NCBI RefSeq assembly: GCF_041381155.1 | Contig: NC_091143.1 | Location: 34,772,679-34,836,678 of the forward strand | Length of the DNA stretch: 64,000 nucleotides | From: Argopecten irradians | Taxonomy: Eukaryota > Mollusca > Bivalvia > Pectinida > Pectinidae | Direction of reading: 5' to 3' | Shown here: positions 1 to 12,436 of the stretch, one piece after another | How positions within the stretch are numbered: the stretch's first letter is position 1 | Layout: each line of letters begins with the position of its first letter | Program-made: the position numbers and the translations under genes | The notes under the pieces: model-generated | The model's database searches: none | What the model was told of the DNA's origin: nothing | What the model saw: only the letters and a program-made list of their open reading frames with translations

Positions 1-766
1 CTATCATCGGTCCCTGCAACCTATAGCTAGTGACCTATCGTATAAAATGATTCATATTTTCATTTTGGGTCATTGATTACATTGTGCATATACATTCCCA
101 TTACACTGAATTGCAGACAAATCTTAACGTCAAAAATATTTTATTTACATGTATGTAGCACTTTTGTTTATCGCAGATTTTAAATTCCAATTATATTTGT
201 TAAAATAACTATAGATTTGTTTTTGGTCAAAATTATACCAACAAAAACGAGTATTAGTTAAGGTACACTAGATTTGCGAAACAAAAATCAAAAGTTTCTT
301 AAAAACAATAATTAAATAATATACGAAAATGTACATAATGACCGTGGATGTTATAATACCGACCAAATGCAGGATTCCCTGCGTAAACTATGTTAACAGC
401 GAAGAATCAACTGACGCGCGGTATATTTGGACGACAGCTGGAAACGTTTTTAATTAAAATTAAATTGTTAGGAAGGTGATGGTAAGTGTAATATTAATGG
501 TAAATTAATAACTTTTATGACTCTATAAAATTATCAATTTCGTTTTACATTCCCAACATTAAAAAAAACCTGAATTTTCGCTAGTCACGTGAAGTTCTTT
601 ATAAGTAATTCTCTTCCATTTTTTTTTCTTGTAGGCCTATTTGCTACATATGTATATCTTTGTGTCGGATAATAGGCCTCGTCTAGTGATGAAAAAGGTG
701 CTCCCTGTGGCTTCCGGTTAATTCGGTCATTGTCGGGATTTCCCGTTGACTAAACGTACATGTGGA
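1..766. other. Upstream non-coding region of the PDIA3 gene
   Basis: No coding exon is visible here. The sequence is AT-rich with short homopolymers. The last ~150 bases are richer in G and C and contain the PDIA3 promoter region. Confidence 0.5.
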
Positions 767-785
767 CCAATCACGTTTCGCCACC
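767..785 (+). promoter_or_regulatory. ERSE-like ER-stress element in the PDIA3 promoter
   Basis: CCAAT is followed by exactly nine bases and then CCACC. The classical ER stress response element is CCAAT-N9-CCACG, bound by NF-Y and ATF6/XBP1, so this differs at one base. A further CCACG lies about 15 bases downstream, inside GTCCACGTTG. The position ~80 bp before the start codon of an ER folding enzyme supports a role in unfolded-protein-response induction. Function is inferred. Confidence 0.5.
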
Positions 786-863
786 GCACGAACTCCGTCC
801 ACGTTGTGTTTACCGGCATCGGAAGAGACACACAGTGATAACACGAGAAGGAAGATAGTCGAA

Positions 864-3800
864 ATGTTGAAATTCGCCGGACTTTTGGTGTTGGCATCGC
901 TCGCCTATGCGAGTGATGTGCTTGTTTTCGATGACACTAACTTTGAAACTGAAATTAAGAAACTTGATTTAGTTTTAGTCGAGTTTTATGCTCCATGGTA
1001 AGTAGCAGAAATAGGCTTCCTTAATCGTCCGATTATCTTGGCATGACTTATTCTGAAACGTAAACTGGCCTACAGATAAACATGTTCCGTAATAACATTT
1101 CGTAAATAATACAATATATGTCTCAGAATATATTCATGTGTCAAACTTAATGTTTGCGATGTCTATGTAGTCTGTGTAGGGCCAAAGACCTATAGGTAAT
1201 TCCTGTTCCACAGAGAAATGAAAGGGGGGGGGGGGTGAATTAAGTTTTTTTCTTCTTTTTCCTGCCTCAAATTATATTGTTGTGACAATGATGTTGCTGC
1301 TAAACATATTAATTGGAGATAGATCTATAGTATTTCATTGAATGGATTTTCTTTTTTTATTTAAATGGATTCAGTGGCTTCACTTGAGTGGCCTTGGAGT
1401 TGGGTATTAATTTGTGTTTATAATCGTCTGCTTCCGTGATATTAATATTTGCAACGACTGACTGTATAAGACAGTCAGTTTAATTCAATCCAATTCAACT
1501 TTATTGCTTCCTTAACTGTTACATGCATACGAAAGGGATCAATAGCAAAACATACATGTACATAACACACATGACAGTAAATCCCACGAGTCACCACTGT
1601 ATTGATAGTGATAGAACGGTGACTTGTGGGTATTCAGCGATGACATATTTGCATCTATACTCTGCCAAATGCATGTGATTTTACTTTTGCAGAGTTATGG
1701 CCCTTCATTGACTGTGTATCCATTCTTGCCATAGCATGCATACTTGTAATGTATGATATCACGCAAATTTTTAGATAACCTTTTGTGAAAATCGCCATGG
1801 TAGTGTCTAGCCAGAAAATGACCCTATTGACATAAGTTTGCTTGGTGATAGTACCGATACAGGTGTGATGGCGAGAACTGAACTGGTACGAGATCTGGTC
1901 GCCTGCCAGTAGGGCCTTTGACTTATCATGCAACAGACTTCATTACTTGTTTCGGTTGTTTGACAGAAATGTTGTTGCATAACTAAATAAAATCCATGGA
2001 AGGTGGTCTAAAAGTCTTAGTGGTGGGGGATGGCTATAATGTAAAAAAAAAAAAAGCAGGTCAGTCATCAGTGTCCCTTGGCTTTTGCAAGGCTTTTTTA
2101 AACATTATTAACGGCCCAAAATCAGCCCCATTCCCCATGGCAAACCTCTCAATATTTTCCAATTCAAGCCTTAAATTTCCCAAAATCAAAATTTATTGAA
2201 AACTATCCAAAAATATTGCATTCATGAATTTTGTTGGTTAAGACATTAAATATTTGTGAATTGGCTTCAGAAAAGAACATAACTACATTGGAAATAAAAA
2301 CTATTATTTGTTAGGCTTTATTTCATATTTCATAATTTTTCCCAAATCCTGGTTCCCAAATTCAAAGCCACAGGCGGCTGGCCCCATCCCCAAAGCAGTG
2401 ACTCAGTGGCTATGGTTCAGTTAGTATCACTCCAGTGATCTGGATTTGATTTGTATTTAAAATGAATTATTGAATTATATTTTACCTGTTATGCAACACT
2501 AACTACAGGAATTACCATGGGAACATATTGTCTCCAGACTTGATATTTGTAAGTTGATAACAAAGCAGAATGACTATTTCATGATTAGTACACCAAGTTA
2601 CAATTTGCTATTTTTTAATGATGAACTAATGATGTATTGTTTCTTGTGTTCAGGTGTGGCCATTGTAAAAATTTAGCCCCTCACTATGAGAAAGCTGCCA
2701 CAACGCTGAAGAATGATGATATACCAGTGCCACTCGCCAAGGTAAGGAGAACGGGGAAACTTGTGTTGGGATGACCGTCTCTAAAACTTTGTACCCAGCG
2801 ATGAAGATTGGGGCATGTCAGAGACAATAGATTGAATCTACTCATCTTGTCTTGTCAAAGGCATATGAAAAGAAACAATTAAGAATCTGTAAAGCAATCT
2901 ACATGAACAGGGTTACAGTTGAAGAAAACCAGTAAATATACTTTTATTCCAGCATACCATTAATTACTTCATTAAAATAACAAAATACAGCAAATACATA
3001 CTCTTTCTTAAATTTTAACAAAACATGCCACACTAACTGATTGAACTTTTGATAATCAATAAGTTTGTGTGTCCAATTAATAGTTGTGATATTTCTGTCA
3101 ATTTTTCCAACATTATGGGAAACAGCATGTGGTCAATATCTAATCAAAGTACTGGAAGTGCTGAAAGGTTAAGGCTTAATAAAATAATTGCAGAGCGTCC
3201 GGACTATATATACAGTACTGTATAACCCCTGTAACTCGAACCCGCATTCCGCGAATACTCCACATTCGTCGAACTGATCTCATGGTCCTGACCATGTTCC
3301 TATATGTTTCATATAACAAAACCCCGGATAGCTTGAACAGCTATTCGTCGAATACCCCTTATTCCTTGAACAGATATATATTCCCGTTTCATCTAATACA
3401 AAGTATTTAACCATGTATTCATCAAATAGGTGTTCAACCATTAAAACATTTTCAAAAGCCCATATTTATGTAATTAATATATATGTTTTAAATTTGATAT
3501 TGCTATATCATAAAACAGTAACACCTTCTTAAAAATTTTAAATGCAAAAATCATTGTAATAAAAATATCATTGCCACAATTGTGACCAACCTCGGATCAG
3601 TCAAATACCTTGTATTCCTCAAACTATTGATCTGATCTTCTGCTGTTCGAGTTATAGGGGTTTTACTGTAATAGGTACAGTGCAAACACGATAGGCATTA
3701 ATAATAGATGAGTTCATAATTTTGATCCTTGAATTGGGTCATCAATGAATTGTCAAAAAAAACCAGAAAGTATTAAAAAATTGGAATGATACAGAAATGA

Positions 3801-6800
3801 TTAGAACAAATTATATAAAAAAACAACAACATTATTTTAAACTTCTACATCTCTGTTACAGGTGGACTGTACTGAAAATACCGCAGTATGTGGCAAGTAC
3901 GGTGTTAGTGGTTACCCTACCTTGAAAATCTTCCGTGGAGGAGAGTTCTCCAAAGACTACGAAGGAGGCAGAGATGAAGGTAATGGCAATTCTTAATAGA
4001 ATAAACAAATATAATTACCAGAATTATTTCTGTTTTTTTTTATATACCTGGTCTAATATGGACCAAACAATGAATGTTATTTGTCGCATTCAATCCAGTT
4101 TTAAAGGTGAAAAATTGTACTAAAGTTCATAATTATAATGATATGGGTTAAAATAGTTACAAATATGCTTGAATGAAAGTCTTCAAATTTGTGTATAAAA
4201 ATGACTCAAGATGAATTTATAAAAAAATCATTAAGTATAAGTAATTGACATTTTAATAACACGACTGATGTGAATCAATTACTTTTAGATTAAGTATTCA
4301 AATATAATGACTCATCAATATTATTTCCGAAAAAAGGAAAATAGAGAGGTATATTGCCATAAAGAATAAATATGATAATTGCAATTCGATGAACAATTTT
4401 TTGACGTGTGTTTATTTTTATCATAGCTGGCATCCTCAAAGTTCTAAGGAAAGAAGCTGGACCATCTGCCACTGAACTGTTAGATGTTGAGGCAGCAGAA
4501 AAATACCTTGGCAAAAAAGAATATGCCTTAGTTGGTAAGAAACGATTGGGATAATGTATATCAGATTAATTCAGTTCAGGATCAAATCAGATTTTGGTTG
4601 CGACAAAGTGGAGGGGTTAAAGGATTGGATTAAGAAGGATTTTGCTTGAGATATTATGAGTGATAAAAGTATAAAAATGTATAGCGTAATATAGTATCTT
4701 TATTGAAGTTGTATTCTGTTTCTTATAACATGACAATTTCCCAGACTCCAGATTACATCTAAAGAAAGAGATGGTGGTTTTTCTGAACATACATGTTAAC
4801 TTAGAGGAATAATGGTATCTACAAATTAATACACATTTTATTGCTACTTAGTAATAAAAATTAGTTCAATAGAAGCAAGTATTTATCCTAAACTCATTCG
4901 ATTTTTTCAGGTTTCTTCAAAGACACCTCAGATTTAAGTGCATTCAAGAAAGCTGCTGATGTACTGAATGAAAATGTTCGATTTGGTTACACAAGTGATC
5001 AAGCTGTTATGGATAAACTTGGATATTCTGAGTAAGCATTACTACCAAAACCATTTTACTGGAGGATTTCCAAAAATTTCAACTGTTTTAGTGTTACAGT
5101 GGTCAAAGAGACTTAAACAAGAAATGTGTTTTTATGGTTTTGAGTGATAAAATGTAATAGATATTAGGAGAAGGGCAGGGATTAGGTCTTGCATTAATTA
5201 TTTAAATCTTTAAGTTTTGGAATCAGTTAAACAAATCTTTATTGAATGAATTATCTCCCCTAGACTGTGTATGAGTTTGATCTGAAGGGACATCTCCTTG
5301 CTGATCTACATTCATATGACTTTTATAAATATATGAGTTTTGACATCTATGAAAGAGCAGACATTTGCTTATTGAGTTATTTTCCAGTCTTATTTTGTTG
5401 TACAGTATACATTATTAAAATTAACGCTTGAATTATCTTGCTTTATATTACAGTGAAGTTGTCTTGTTCCAACCTAAACATTTGAACAACAAATTTGAAG
5501 ATCCTGTTACCAAGTTTGATAAGAAGGTGACAACAGATAACCTCAGGAACTTTATTGCCATCAATGTGTAAGTCAAAAGTTACAAATGGAATTTCATTGT
5601 TTGCTTTATATACAATCACTCTATCATATGCTGTTTGTCAATTTTGCAACAACTGTTGTTCAATTAAAATAAAATTTCATCTTGGAGAAAAACTGATAAT
5701 GGAAATCTTCAAAGTTTCTAAATCTTAATGAATATAAGTGTTGATTTTTTTTTAAATCACACGTCTGAGAAGTGTTTAGAAAAATATGTCGAGCTTTAAT
5801 GAAACTAAAATTAAACATAACACAGAAGACGCTGCTTCGATTCCAATGTAATCTGACATACTGTAGTACAGTACGTCAGATTACATTAGAAGGATAATTT
5901 TGGATTCATGAAAAATTCTTCTTTCGCCAATGCTGTTTTTAAATCGCCAAATGCATTTCAAATTCGCCTATGGCGATCGGCAGAGTGAGCCCTGTGTACA
6001 CTCATTTCCTAATAGTGATTCTACCAAAGTTTTGAATTATTTCATTATTTGTTCACAGGCTTGGTCTTTGCGGCCACCGTACTCAGGGCAATGCTGGATC
6101 TTTCACAAGAAGGCCTCTCGTTGTTGCTTACTTTGATGTCGACTACGTAAAGAATGTTAAAGGAACCAACTACTGGAGAAACAGGTAATTAAGTGATGTT
6201 TTCTTCCCGACACTGAACAATAGATCATGAAAATTATGGCACCAATAATTTCAATAGTGTACACATGCGATTTGTACCATTACAAACCCTTATTATCTTG
6301 TTAAAACTGAATGCAATAATTTTGCAGTGTGTTTTGAATTTGTGAGGTTAATTTTTGTGTTTTCCTTTACGGAGCATATTCTTGGAAGTTAGATTTCATG
6401 GTTCACTAATTTCCTATATTTTTTTAACTATCAATAATTAGATTGATAACAAATTTCTGAATATTTTGTTGGTGTTTATAATTCAAAGAATTAAGTGAAA
6501 ATGCGAATATAGTGAAAGCAAACCACCCATGAAATTTGACCTCTATGCAGCATTCTGTCTGCATAAATGAGCTATGTGCAAAAAAATAAAGGTTTTTGTT
6601 TTTATTGGAATTCTTTCTTGAAATACATTTAATATCATAAAAAAAATCCTTCTCAGAGTGATGAAGGTGGGAAAGAAGATCCAGGATTCTGGTAAGGAGG
6701 TATACTTTGCTGTAAGCAACACTTTGGAATTTGAACCCGAATTGAAGGAATTTGGAATGGATGGCGATTTGGAAGGAGTACAAGTCAACGCACGAGACAG

Positions 6801-9800
6801 TCGCGACAGAAAATTTGTCATGACAGAAAAATTCTCGTAAGTTAATTATTTTACTGTTTCTCAAACTTCTGACCTTTTGAAAATAACTTGCCTGAGATAC
6901 ACAGGAATAAGTTATTTCTAAGAAGAATGCTTCCTAACAATTCTTGTTACCGCTATTTCTCAGAAAGTACAGAAGGGATCTTTCTCAAATTTCATATGTA
7001 GGTTCCCCTAGGACCCTAGTTGTGCATATTGCATTTTGGGACCGATCGGTCAACAAGATGGCCGACAGGCGGCCATCTTGGATTGGATTTGATAGTTAAA
7101 GTTTGTTACCGCTATTTCTCAAAAAGTGCTGAAGGGATCTTTCTCAAATTTCATATGTAGGTTCCCCTAGGACCCTAGTTGTGCATATTGCATTTCGGGA
7201 CCAATCGGTCAACAAGATGGCCGACAGGCGGCCATCTTGGATTTTGTTAGTTAAAGGTTGTTACCGCTATTTCTCAAAAAGTGCTGAAGGGATCTTTCTC
7301 AAATTTCATATACAGGTTCCCCCAGGACCCTAGTTGTGCATATTGCATTTTGGGACCGATCAGTCAACAAGATGGCCGACAGGCGGCCATCTTGGATTTT
7401 GATAGTTAAAAGTTTGTTACCGCTATTTCTCAAAAAGAACTGAAGGGATCTTTCTCAAATTTCATATGTAGGTTCACCTAGGACCCTAGTTGTGCATATT
7501 GCATTTTGGGACCGATCAGTCAACAAGATGGCCGACAGGCGGCCATCTTGGATTTTGATAGTTAAAGTTTGTTACAGCTATTTCTCAAAAAGAACTGAAG
7601 GGATCTTTCTCAAATTTCATATGTAGGTTCACCTAGGACTCTAGTTGTGCATATTGCATTTTGGGACCGATCGGTGAACAAGATGGCCGACAGGCGGCCA
7701 TCTTGGATTTTGATAGTTTAAGTTTGTTACCGCTATTTCTCAAAAAGTACTGAAGAGATCTTTCTCAAATTTCATATATAGGTTCCCTAGGGCCCTAGTT
7801 GTGTATGTTGCATTTTGGGACCGATCGGTGAACAAAATGGCCGACAGGCGGCCATCTTGGATTTTGATAGTTTAAGTTTGTTACCGCTATTTCTCAAAAA
7901 GTACTGAAGGGATCTTTCTCAAATTTCATATGTAGGTTCCCCTAGAACCCTAGTTGTGCATATTGCATTTAAGGACTGCTCCATAATGCTTTTTGGGACT
8001 GATCGGTAAAAAAGATGGCCAACCGGCCGCCATCTTAGATTTCATTGTTGAAGTTTGTTACCACTTTTTCTTAGAAAGTACTATAGCGATCTGTCTCAAA
8101 TTTTATATGTAGTGTGTTTGAAAAAGTTTGAAAAGCAGGGAAAAGATCCTCTTTCCATTGTCAGACATAAATCATTCTTTGGTGGGCGCCAAGATCCCTA
8201 AGAAGAATGCTTCCTATTTTTTCTTTTGGTATTTGTGTTGAATGCAATTTGTTACTGGAGTTATAAACAAAATAAGATATGAAATTCTCTGATAACATCA
8301 CAAATTTTATGTTGTCAGTCAGGCCTTTTCTTTCACACTGGAAATATAAAATCGTATTTGTTTTGCTTTATTTCATATTTTATAATCTTTCCCAAATCTT
8401 GGTTTTGTTGCACATTTTCCCAAATTCAAAGCCATGTGCTCCATTTTCAAAGCAGTGAGAAAAAGCTCTGTCATTTCATATATGTAGTAAAATTCAGATG
8501 TATGTTTTTAAATGCAGAATGGATACATTTGAGCAATTTGTCAACGATTTCTTAGATGACAAACTTGAACCTTTTATGAAATCAGAAGCAGTCCCAGCTG
8601 ACAACAGTGGTCCAGTGAAGGTATGTTTTTTTTATAATTTTAATTTTATACATTTGACAAATATATTCATCCTTAGTGTAATAAATCTTTCTGAAATTGA
8701 TTTATTAAAGATCCTTATCACTCTTTAATTACTCAGATGGACATGAAACTCTGTATTGAAATGGGAATTAAAATAAAAGTAGTTAAAAGTAATAAAAAAA
8801 AATCCCATGTCAGCAAAAAGAATTTAATCAGTTTTTGTTTTCATTGTGCGTAGAAAACATTTTGATTAGTAAATTTATTTTTCAGGTTTTGGTTGCTAAA
8901 AATTTTGATGAGATAGTTACTGATGACAAAGATGCACTGTTAGAATTTTACGCCCCATGGTGTGGACACTGCAAGTCACTGGAGCCTAAATATAATGAAT
9001 TAGGAGAGAAGGTAGGTCAGAAAACACAACTCCTTCTTTTTAGATTGATTTATTAAAACACTTAACTGGTTTTAAATCAACAATTAGATATAAAATATGA
9101 AATTAAATTTTTTTATTAAAAATGAAGGTTGGAAAAATACATATGTCATATTCACATAAAATATTGCATTATGATGATAGAATCTTATCATCCATGACAT
9201 ATAAAATAATTCAATTGAGCCTATATCTGGATTTGTGACTCGATCTTGTTAATGTAAAATTGGAATTCTTTTTTCCAACAGCTCAAAGATGTCTCTGATA
9301 TTGTTATTGCTAAAATGGATGCCACAGCTAATGATGTCCCCAGTCAATATGAAGTCAGAGGGTGAGTTTTAAAAAAAGTTTGAAAAATTTCATAGCATTT
9401 ACAATGAAATAAGATAAGCTTTTAAAAGACAAATATAAAATAAGAAGGGGAAAATCATATTAACGGAAAATCAGGAAGGCTACAACACCTGAACAGTTTT
9501 TGATATTAATTGGCAAGTCAATTTTAACTCATCATTTTCAATGAATTTACAATGAAAATTGTCTGTTTAACATGGCATCAAACTAAATTATTTTTATTTT
9601 CTTCTTTCAGCTTCCCAACCATATACTTTAAACCAAAAAATTCTCCAGCACGAAAATATGAGGTGGGTATTAACATGATATACAATTTATGGGGTCTAAC
9701 ATTATATACAATTTGTTGTCTAACATGATATACAATTTGTTGTCTTAACATGATATACATATCATATCATAGCATGAACAAAATATTTTTGGTTTCCGAA

Positions 9801-9991
9801 AATTGTTATTGATTCCATTGATTTTTCTCACCCAAACTATTTGATTAATTTGTTGATTTTTCTTTCTATAGGGAGGCCGAGAAGTAAGTGATTTCTTGAA
9901 GTATTTGGAAACCAACGCCGAAAATAAGGCTGGCGTCAAGGCAGCCATGGGCGGCGAGAAGAAAAAGAAGAAGAAGAAGACCGAATTATAA
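864..9991 (+). CDS. PDIA3: Protein disulfide isomerase A3 (ERp57/ERp60-like), 13 coding exons
   Basis: Thiol oxidoreductase of the ER lumen; in the family it folds glycoproteins with calnexin/calreticulin. Exons: 864-997, 2654-2741, 3862-3979, 4427-4534, 4911-5031, 5454-5567, 6059-6184, 6657-6836, 8518-8620, 8886-9011, 9282-9361, 9611-9662, 9872-9991. All have GT-AG borders and matching phases, giving 1470 nt (489 residues), normal for PDIA3. The start at 864 gives a hydrophobic signal peptide (residues 1-16, ending ASLAYA). Another in-frame ATG at 762 would add 34 residues before it and is less likely. Thioredoxin domain a has WCGHC (C46, C49); a' has WCGHC (C390, C393); both active sites are intact. 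The b-b' part holds [17 protein letters not shown], close to the PDIA3 b' segment. The tail has seven lysines then KTEL, a KDEL-type retrieval signal. AATAAA overlaps the stop, but the true 3' end is probably further on. The closest alternative is another PDI paralogue; the b' segment and length favour PDIA3. Confidence 0.95.
2314..2400 (+). repeat. Dispersed repeat fragment, copy 1 (PDIA3 intron 1)
   Basis: This stretch resembles 8365-8457. Both contain GCTTTATTTCATATTT, a CCCAAATC(C/T)TGG block, CCCAAATTCAAAGCCA and AAAGCAGTGA in the same order. It is part of an unclassified interspersed repeat. Confidence 0.5.
3211..3670. mobile_element. Decayed Tigger/pogo-like (Tc1-mariner) DNA transposon, non-autonomous
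   Basis: It lies in PDIA3 intron 2. The left end reads TACAGTACTGTATAACCCC followed by TGTAACTCGAAC. The right end reads GTTCGAGTTATAGGGG followed by TTTTACTGTA, roughly its reverse complement. TA dinucleotides at both ends fit the TA target duplication of Tc1/mariner elements. The CAGTaaaACCCC...TATAACTCGAA pattern is typical of Tigger/pogo termini. Internal GAACAGCTATTCGTCGAA-like blocks also fit. No transposase frame is seen, so this is a short derivative. Confidence 0.65.
6937..8197. repeat. Tandem array of ~155-bp units with a palindromic core (PDIA3 intron 8)
   Basis: Eight copies, the last diverged, begin with GTTACCGCTATTTCTCA-like sequence near 6946, 7105, 7260, 7416, 7571, 7726, 7880 and 8057. 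The spacing is 154-159 bp, then 177. Each unit has GGGATCTTTCTCAAATTTCA, TAGTTGTGCATATTGCATTT, GGGACCGATCGGT and the inverted repeat AAGATGGCC...GGCCATCTT. The array is bracketed by two identical 19-bp copies of CTAAGAAGAATGCTTCCTA at 6918-6936 and 8198-8216. It is probably a transposable element with a tandem core, since diverged relatives occur at 11.1-12.05 kb. Confidence 0.8.
8365..8457 (+). repeat. Dispersed repeat fragment, copy 2 (PDIA3 intron 8)
   Basis: Second copy of the repeat at 2314-2400, sharing the CTTTATTTCATATTT, CCCAAATTCAAAGCCA and AAGCAGTGAG blocks. It sits just upstream of PDIA3 exon 9. Confidence 0.5.
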
Positions 9992-11129
9992 ATAAATAAA
10001 CACTTAATGAGCATGAATGTAGATATAAAGTGAAAATGTGCAGATGAAATGAAAGAGGTACATGATTATCATAAATATTACAACCTATATTCCCATCCTT
10101 CTTAGTGTAAATGTTATATCTACTTTCATCGTCATTATAATAGCTGTTATTGTTCATTCTTGGTAAGTAAATCTTTCAATTTAGTGGGACATAGCTTTTA
10201 CAAGGATTCCATTCGATGTAACGTTTAAAATTCCAGGTCTGAAATGATGGGAAACTCCTGTCAACAGGGGAAAATAAGACGTTAAAAATTTGATTTTCAG
10301 GCCTTTACTTGCATTTCTGGTAGGTCATTATTTACTGTTTATAAGAAATCACATCTAGCAGTATTCATTTGGATATAGTTCTACATACATACTGTATATA
10401 GCTGCAGCTGGCGCAGGGTGAATGCCCTAGGCGGGAATCTTTGTATGAATGGAAGGAATTTGAGAATGTGCGAATGAGTCTTTTTGTTTTTGTCTGGGGG
10501 TAGAGTATTTATATTTTTAACAGGATAATTCTGAGCTTTACTGATTGTGTTATCATAGATTTTCGTAAGGATTTTAATGTTATATGCTTTACTGATTTAT
10601 GAAGAATGTATTATGAAATGTATATACATGTGAATCTTTCTACATCTTGGTAGTGTTACTGAAATCAAAATGCAGTCTCATCTCCACTGGTTCTTCTTGA
10701 AATCAATCAATCATAAATCTATACTAAACAAGTTCCAAAGTTTTTGATAGGTTCTCTTCAATATTTGAATGTATGTATCATTTACTTTATATTATATATA
10801 TATACAGTGGAAGAAAGAAGTGCAAGTTTGGAAGAATGAAATCTATACAAATTGACAGTTAACCTTCACAACTGAAACATTAAATTAATTTAAACTAACA
10901 TTGTTTGTCTGTTGTTGTTTTTTGTCTCAAGGTAATTGTAATCATTGTAATATCTCCAAACTGAAGAAAGGATGATTGAACAGTTCTCCTTGGAATACCT
11001 TTATATGTACTTCTTCCTGGAACTTCATATATGGGTCATCTATGCGAGCTAGTTTTGTCATATACAGTAAGTAGGTCACTGTGACCTACATTTTGTTTTA
11101 GTTTTTTAGCCTACCATTATCAGATGATG

Positions 11130-12050
11130 GTTGTCCGTAAACAATCCTTATTATCACAGTTTCTCTGAGGGATCTGCCTCGAATTTCATATGTAGGTGCC
11201 CGTTGGGTGCCCGTTGGTGCACATCCTGGATACTCCAGGGGTTTTGATCACTTACGATCTCTACACCCCTTGACTATTTCATAGTTAAACTGAAGACAGC
11301 TCAGGGGAACAAATCTGAACCAATCACAGGCCTACAAAAACTTTCTTTGAAGACTACACAGAGAGCGATGCCTTACTTCAAAGCCACTACAGTACTTCAA
11401 AGCCACACAGTCAACCACAGTGTACCGTTATACTGCTCTTTTGATGTACACGAAAGGTCAAAATACTTCGAGAATAGCAGCAATATACTTTGAATATTGA
11501 AATCCAAGATCGGCCATATTGTAGACCAATCCGTCTTCAAAAGTCCAAGAGGAATCTACTCTGAAAAAAGTTGGTAACAATAATTAATTTTAAGTATTGA
11601 AATCAAAGATGACTGTCTGCTGGCCTAACTAATCAGTCTCAAATGTAATATACACAATCAAAATTTGAAACGGAACCCTGCAGCACTTTCTGAAAAATAT
11701 ATGCAACTTCAACTGTTAATAGACAAACAGCAATTTTATGATGGTAGGCTAGAAAGAACAGGGATCTCTGAAACATGTAGGTTCCTCTTGGTCCCTAGAG
11801 TTCTGTCGTCATGATCAGGAAACAACATGACCGATAATATAAGCAGCCATCTTTTATTTCGACCCATTCTTACAAACACAACACGGTATTGAATTTGACA
11901 ATAGAATTGTGTTGCTTTGCTGCTATGTACACTTTGTCGGGTTTCCCAATGTATAAACAATATTATCAAAGGGAAAAGTAGAGATACTTCTTTCCATTGG
12001 CTGACGCAGATCATTCAAAAGTGGGCACCAAGATCCAAGGATCCCTCTAG
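11130..12050. mobile_element. Diverged relative of the 155-bp array element with an inserted MITE piece
   Basis: At 11162-11200, GGGATCTGCCTCGAATTTCA and ATATGTAGGTGCCC match the intron-8 array unit. At 11500-11720 the same family appears on the other strand (AAATCCAAGATCGGCCAT; AGTCTCAAATGTAATATA). At 11755-12045 it is again forward and ends with TTCCATTGGCTGACGCAGATCATTC and GTGGGCACCAAGATCC, matching the array's right edge at 8154-8197. Between them, 11222-11470 is the left part of the CTCGATACTCC fold-back family. This is an old composite. Confidence 0.5.
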
Positions 12051-12320
12051 GATTTTGTTTGGATACAGAGGAGTCACAAAATATAACTTGTCAATCAAAC
12101 CTGATTAATGGCTAAGAAAACTTCTATTTTCACGTCTTCAGTAATTTCAACATATCCACATATATCTTAATTCGCAAACAATGGCGCTTAGTATGTTTAC
12201 ATTTTGTAATTACATGTCAACACAATTACTTATGAAACATTTCAATTTGAGTTTTGAGTTATCTTGCTAAATTATGCCAAAATTGGTATCTCACAAAAAT
12301 AAAGTAGTTTTACAGTAACC

Positions 12321-12436
12321 CATCCTCGATACTCCAGGGGTTCCGATCACATATCTCTACACCCCTGGACTATCTCATAGATGGTCTAGGGATGTAGAGA
12401 TTGTATGTGATCGGAACTCCTTGAGTATTGAGGATG
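12321..12436. mobile_element. Compact fold-back MITE, CTCGATACTCCAGGGG family
   Basis: It starts CATCCTCGATACTCCAGGGG then TTCCGATCAC. It ends GTGATCGGAACTCC then TTGAGTATTGAGGATG, the near-perfect reverse complement over 30 bases. Only ~55 bases separate the arms, and these also partly pair (TCTCTACACCCCTGGAC against CTAGGGATGTAGAGA). Other members lie at 11222, 15053, 49404 and 58981. Confidence 0.7.

Noticed and set aside
762-863. Upstream in-frame ATG for PDIA3
   Set aside because: It would put 34 hydrophilic residues before the signal peptide and overlaps the ERSE-like element; the ATG at 864 fits the family.
6424-6864. 146-residue minus-strand frame
   Set aside because: Antisense shadow of PDIA3 exon 8 and its flanking introns.
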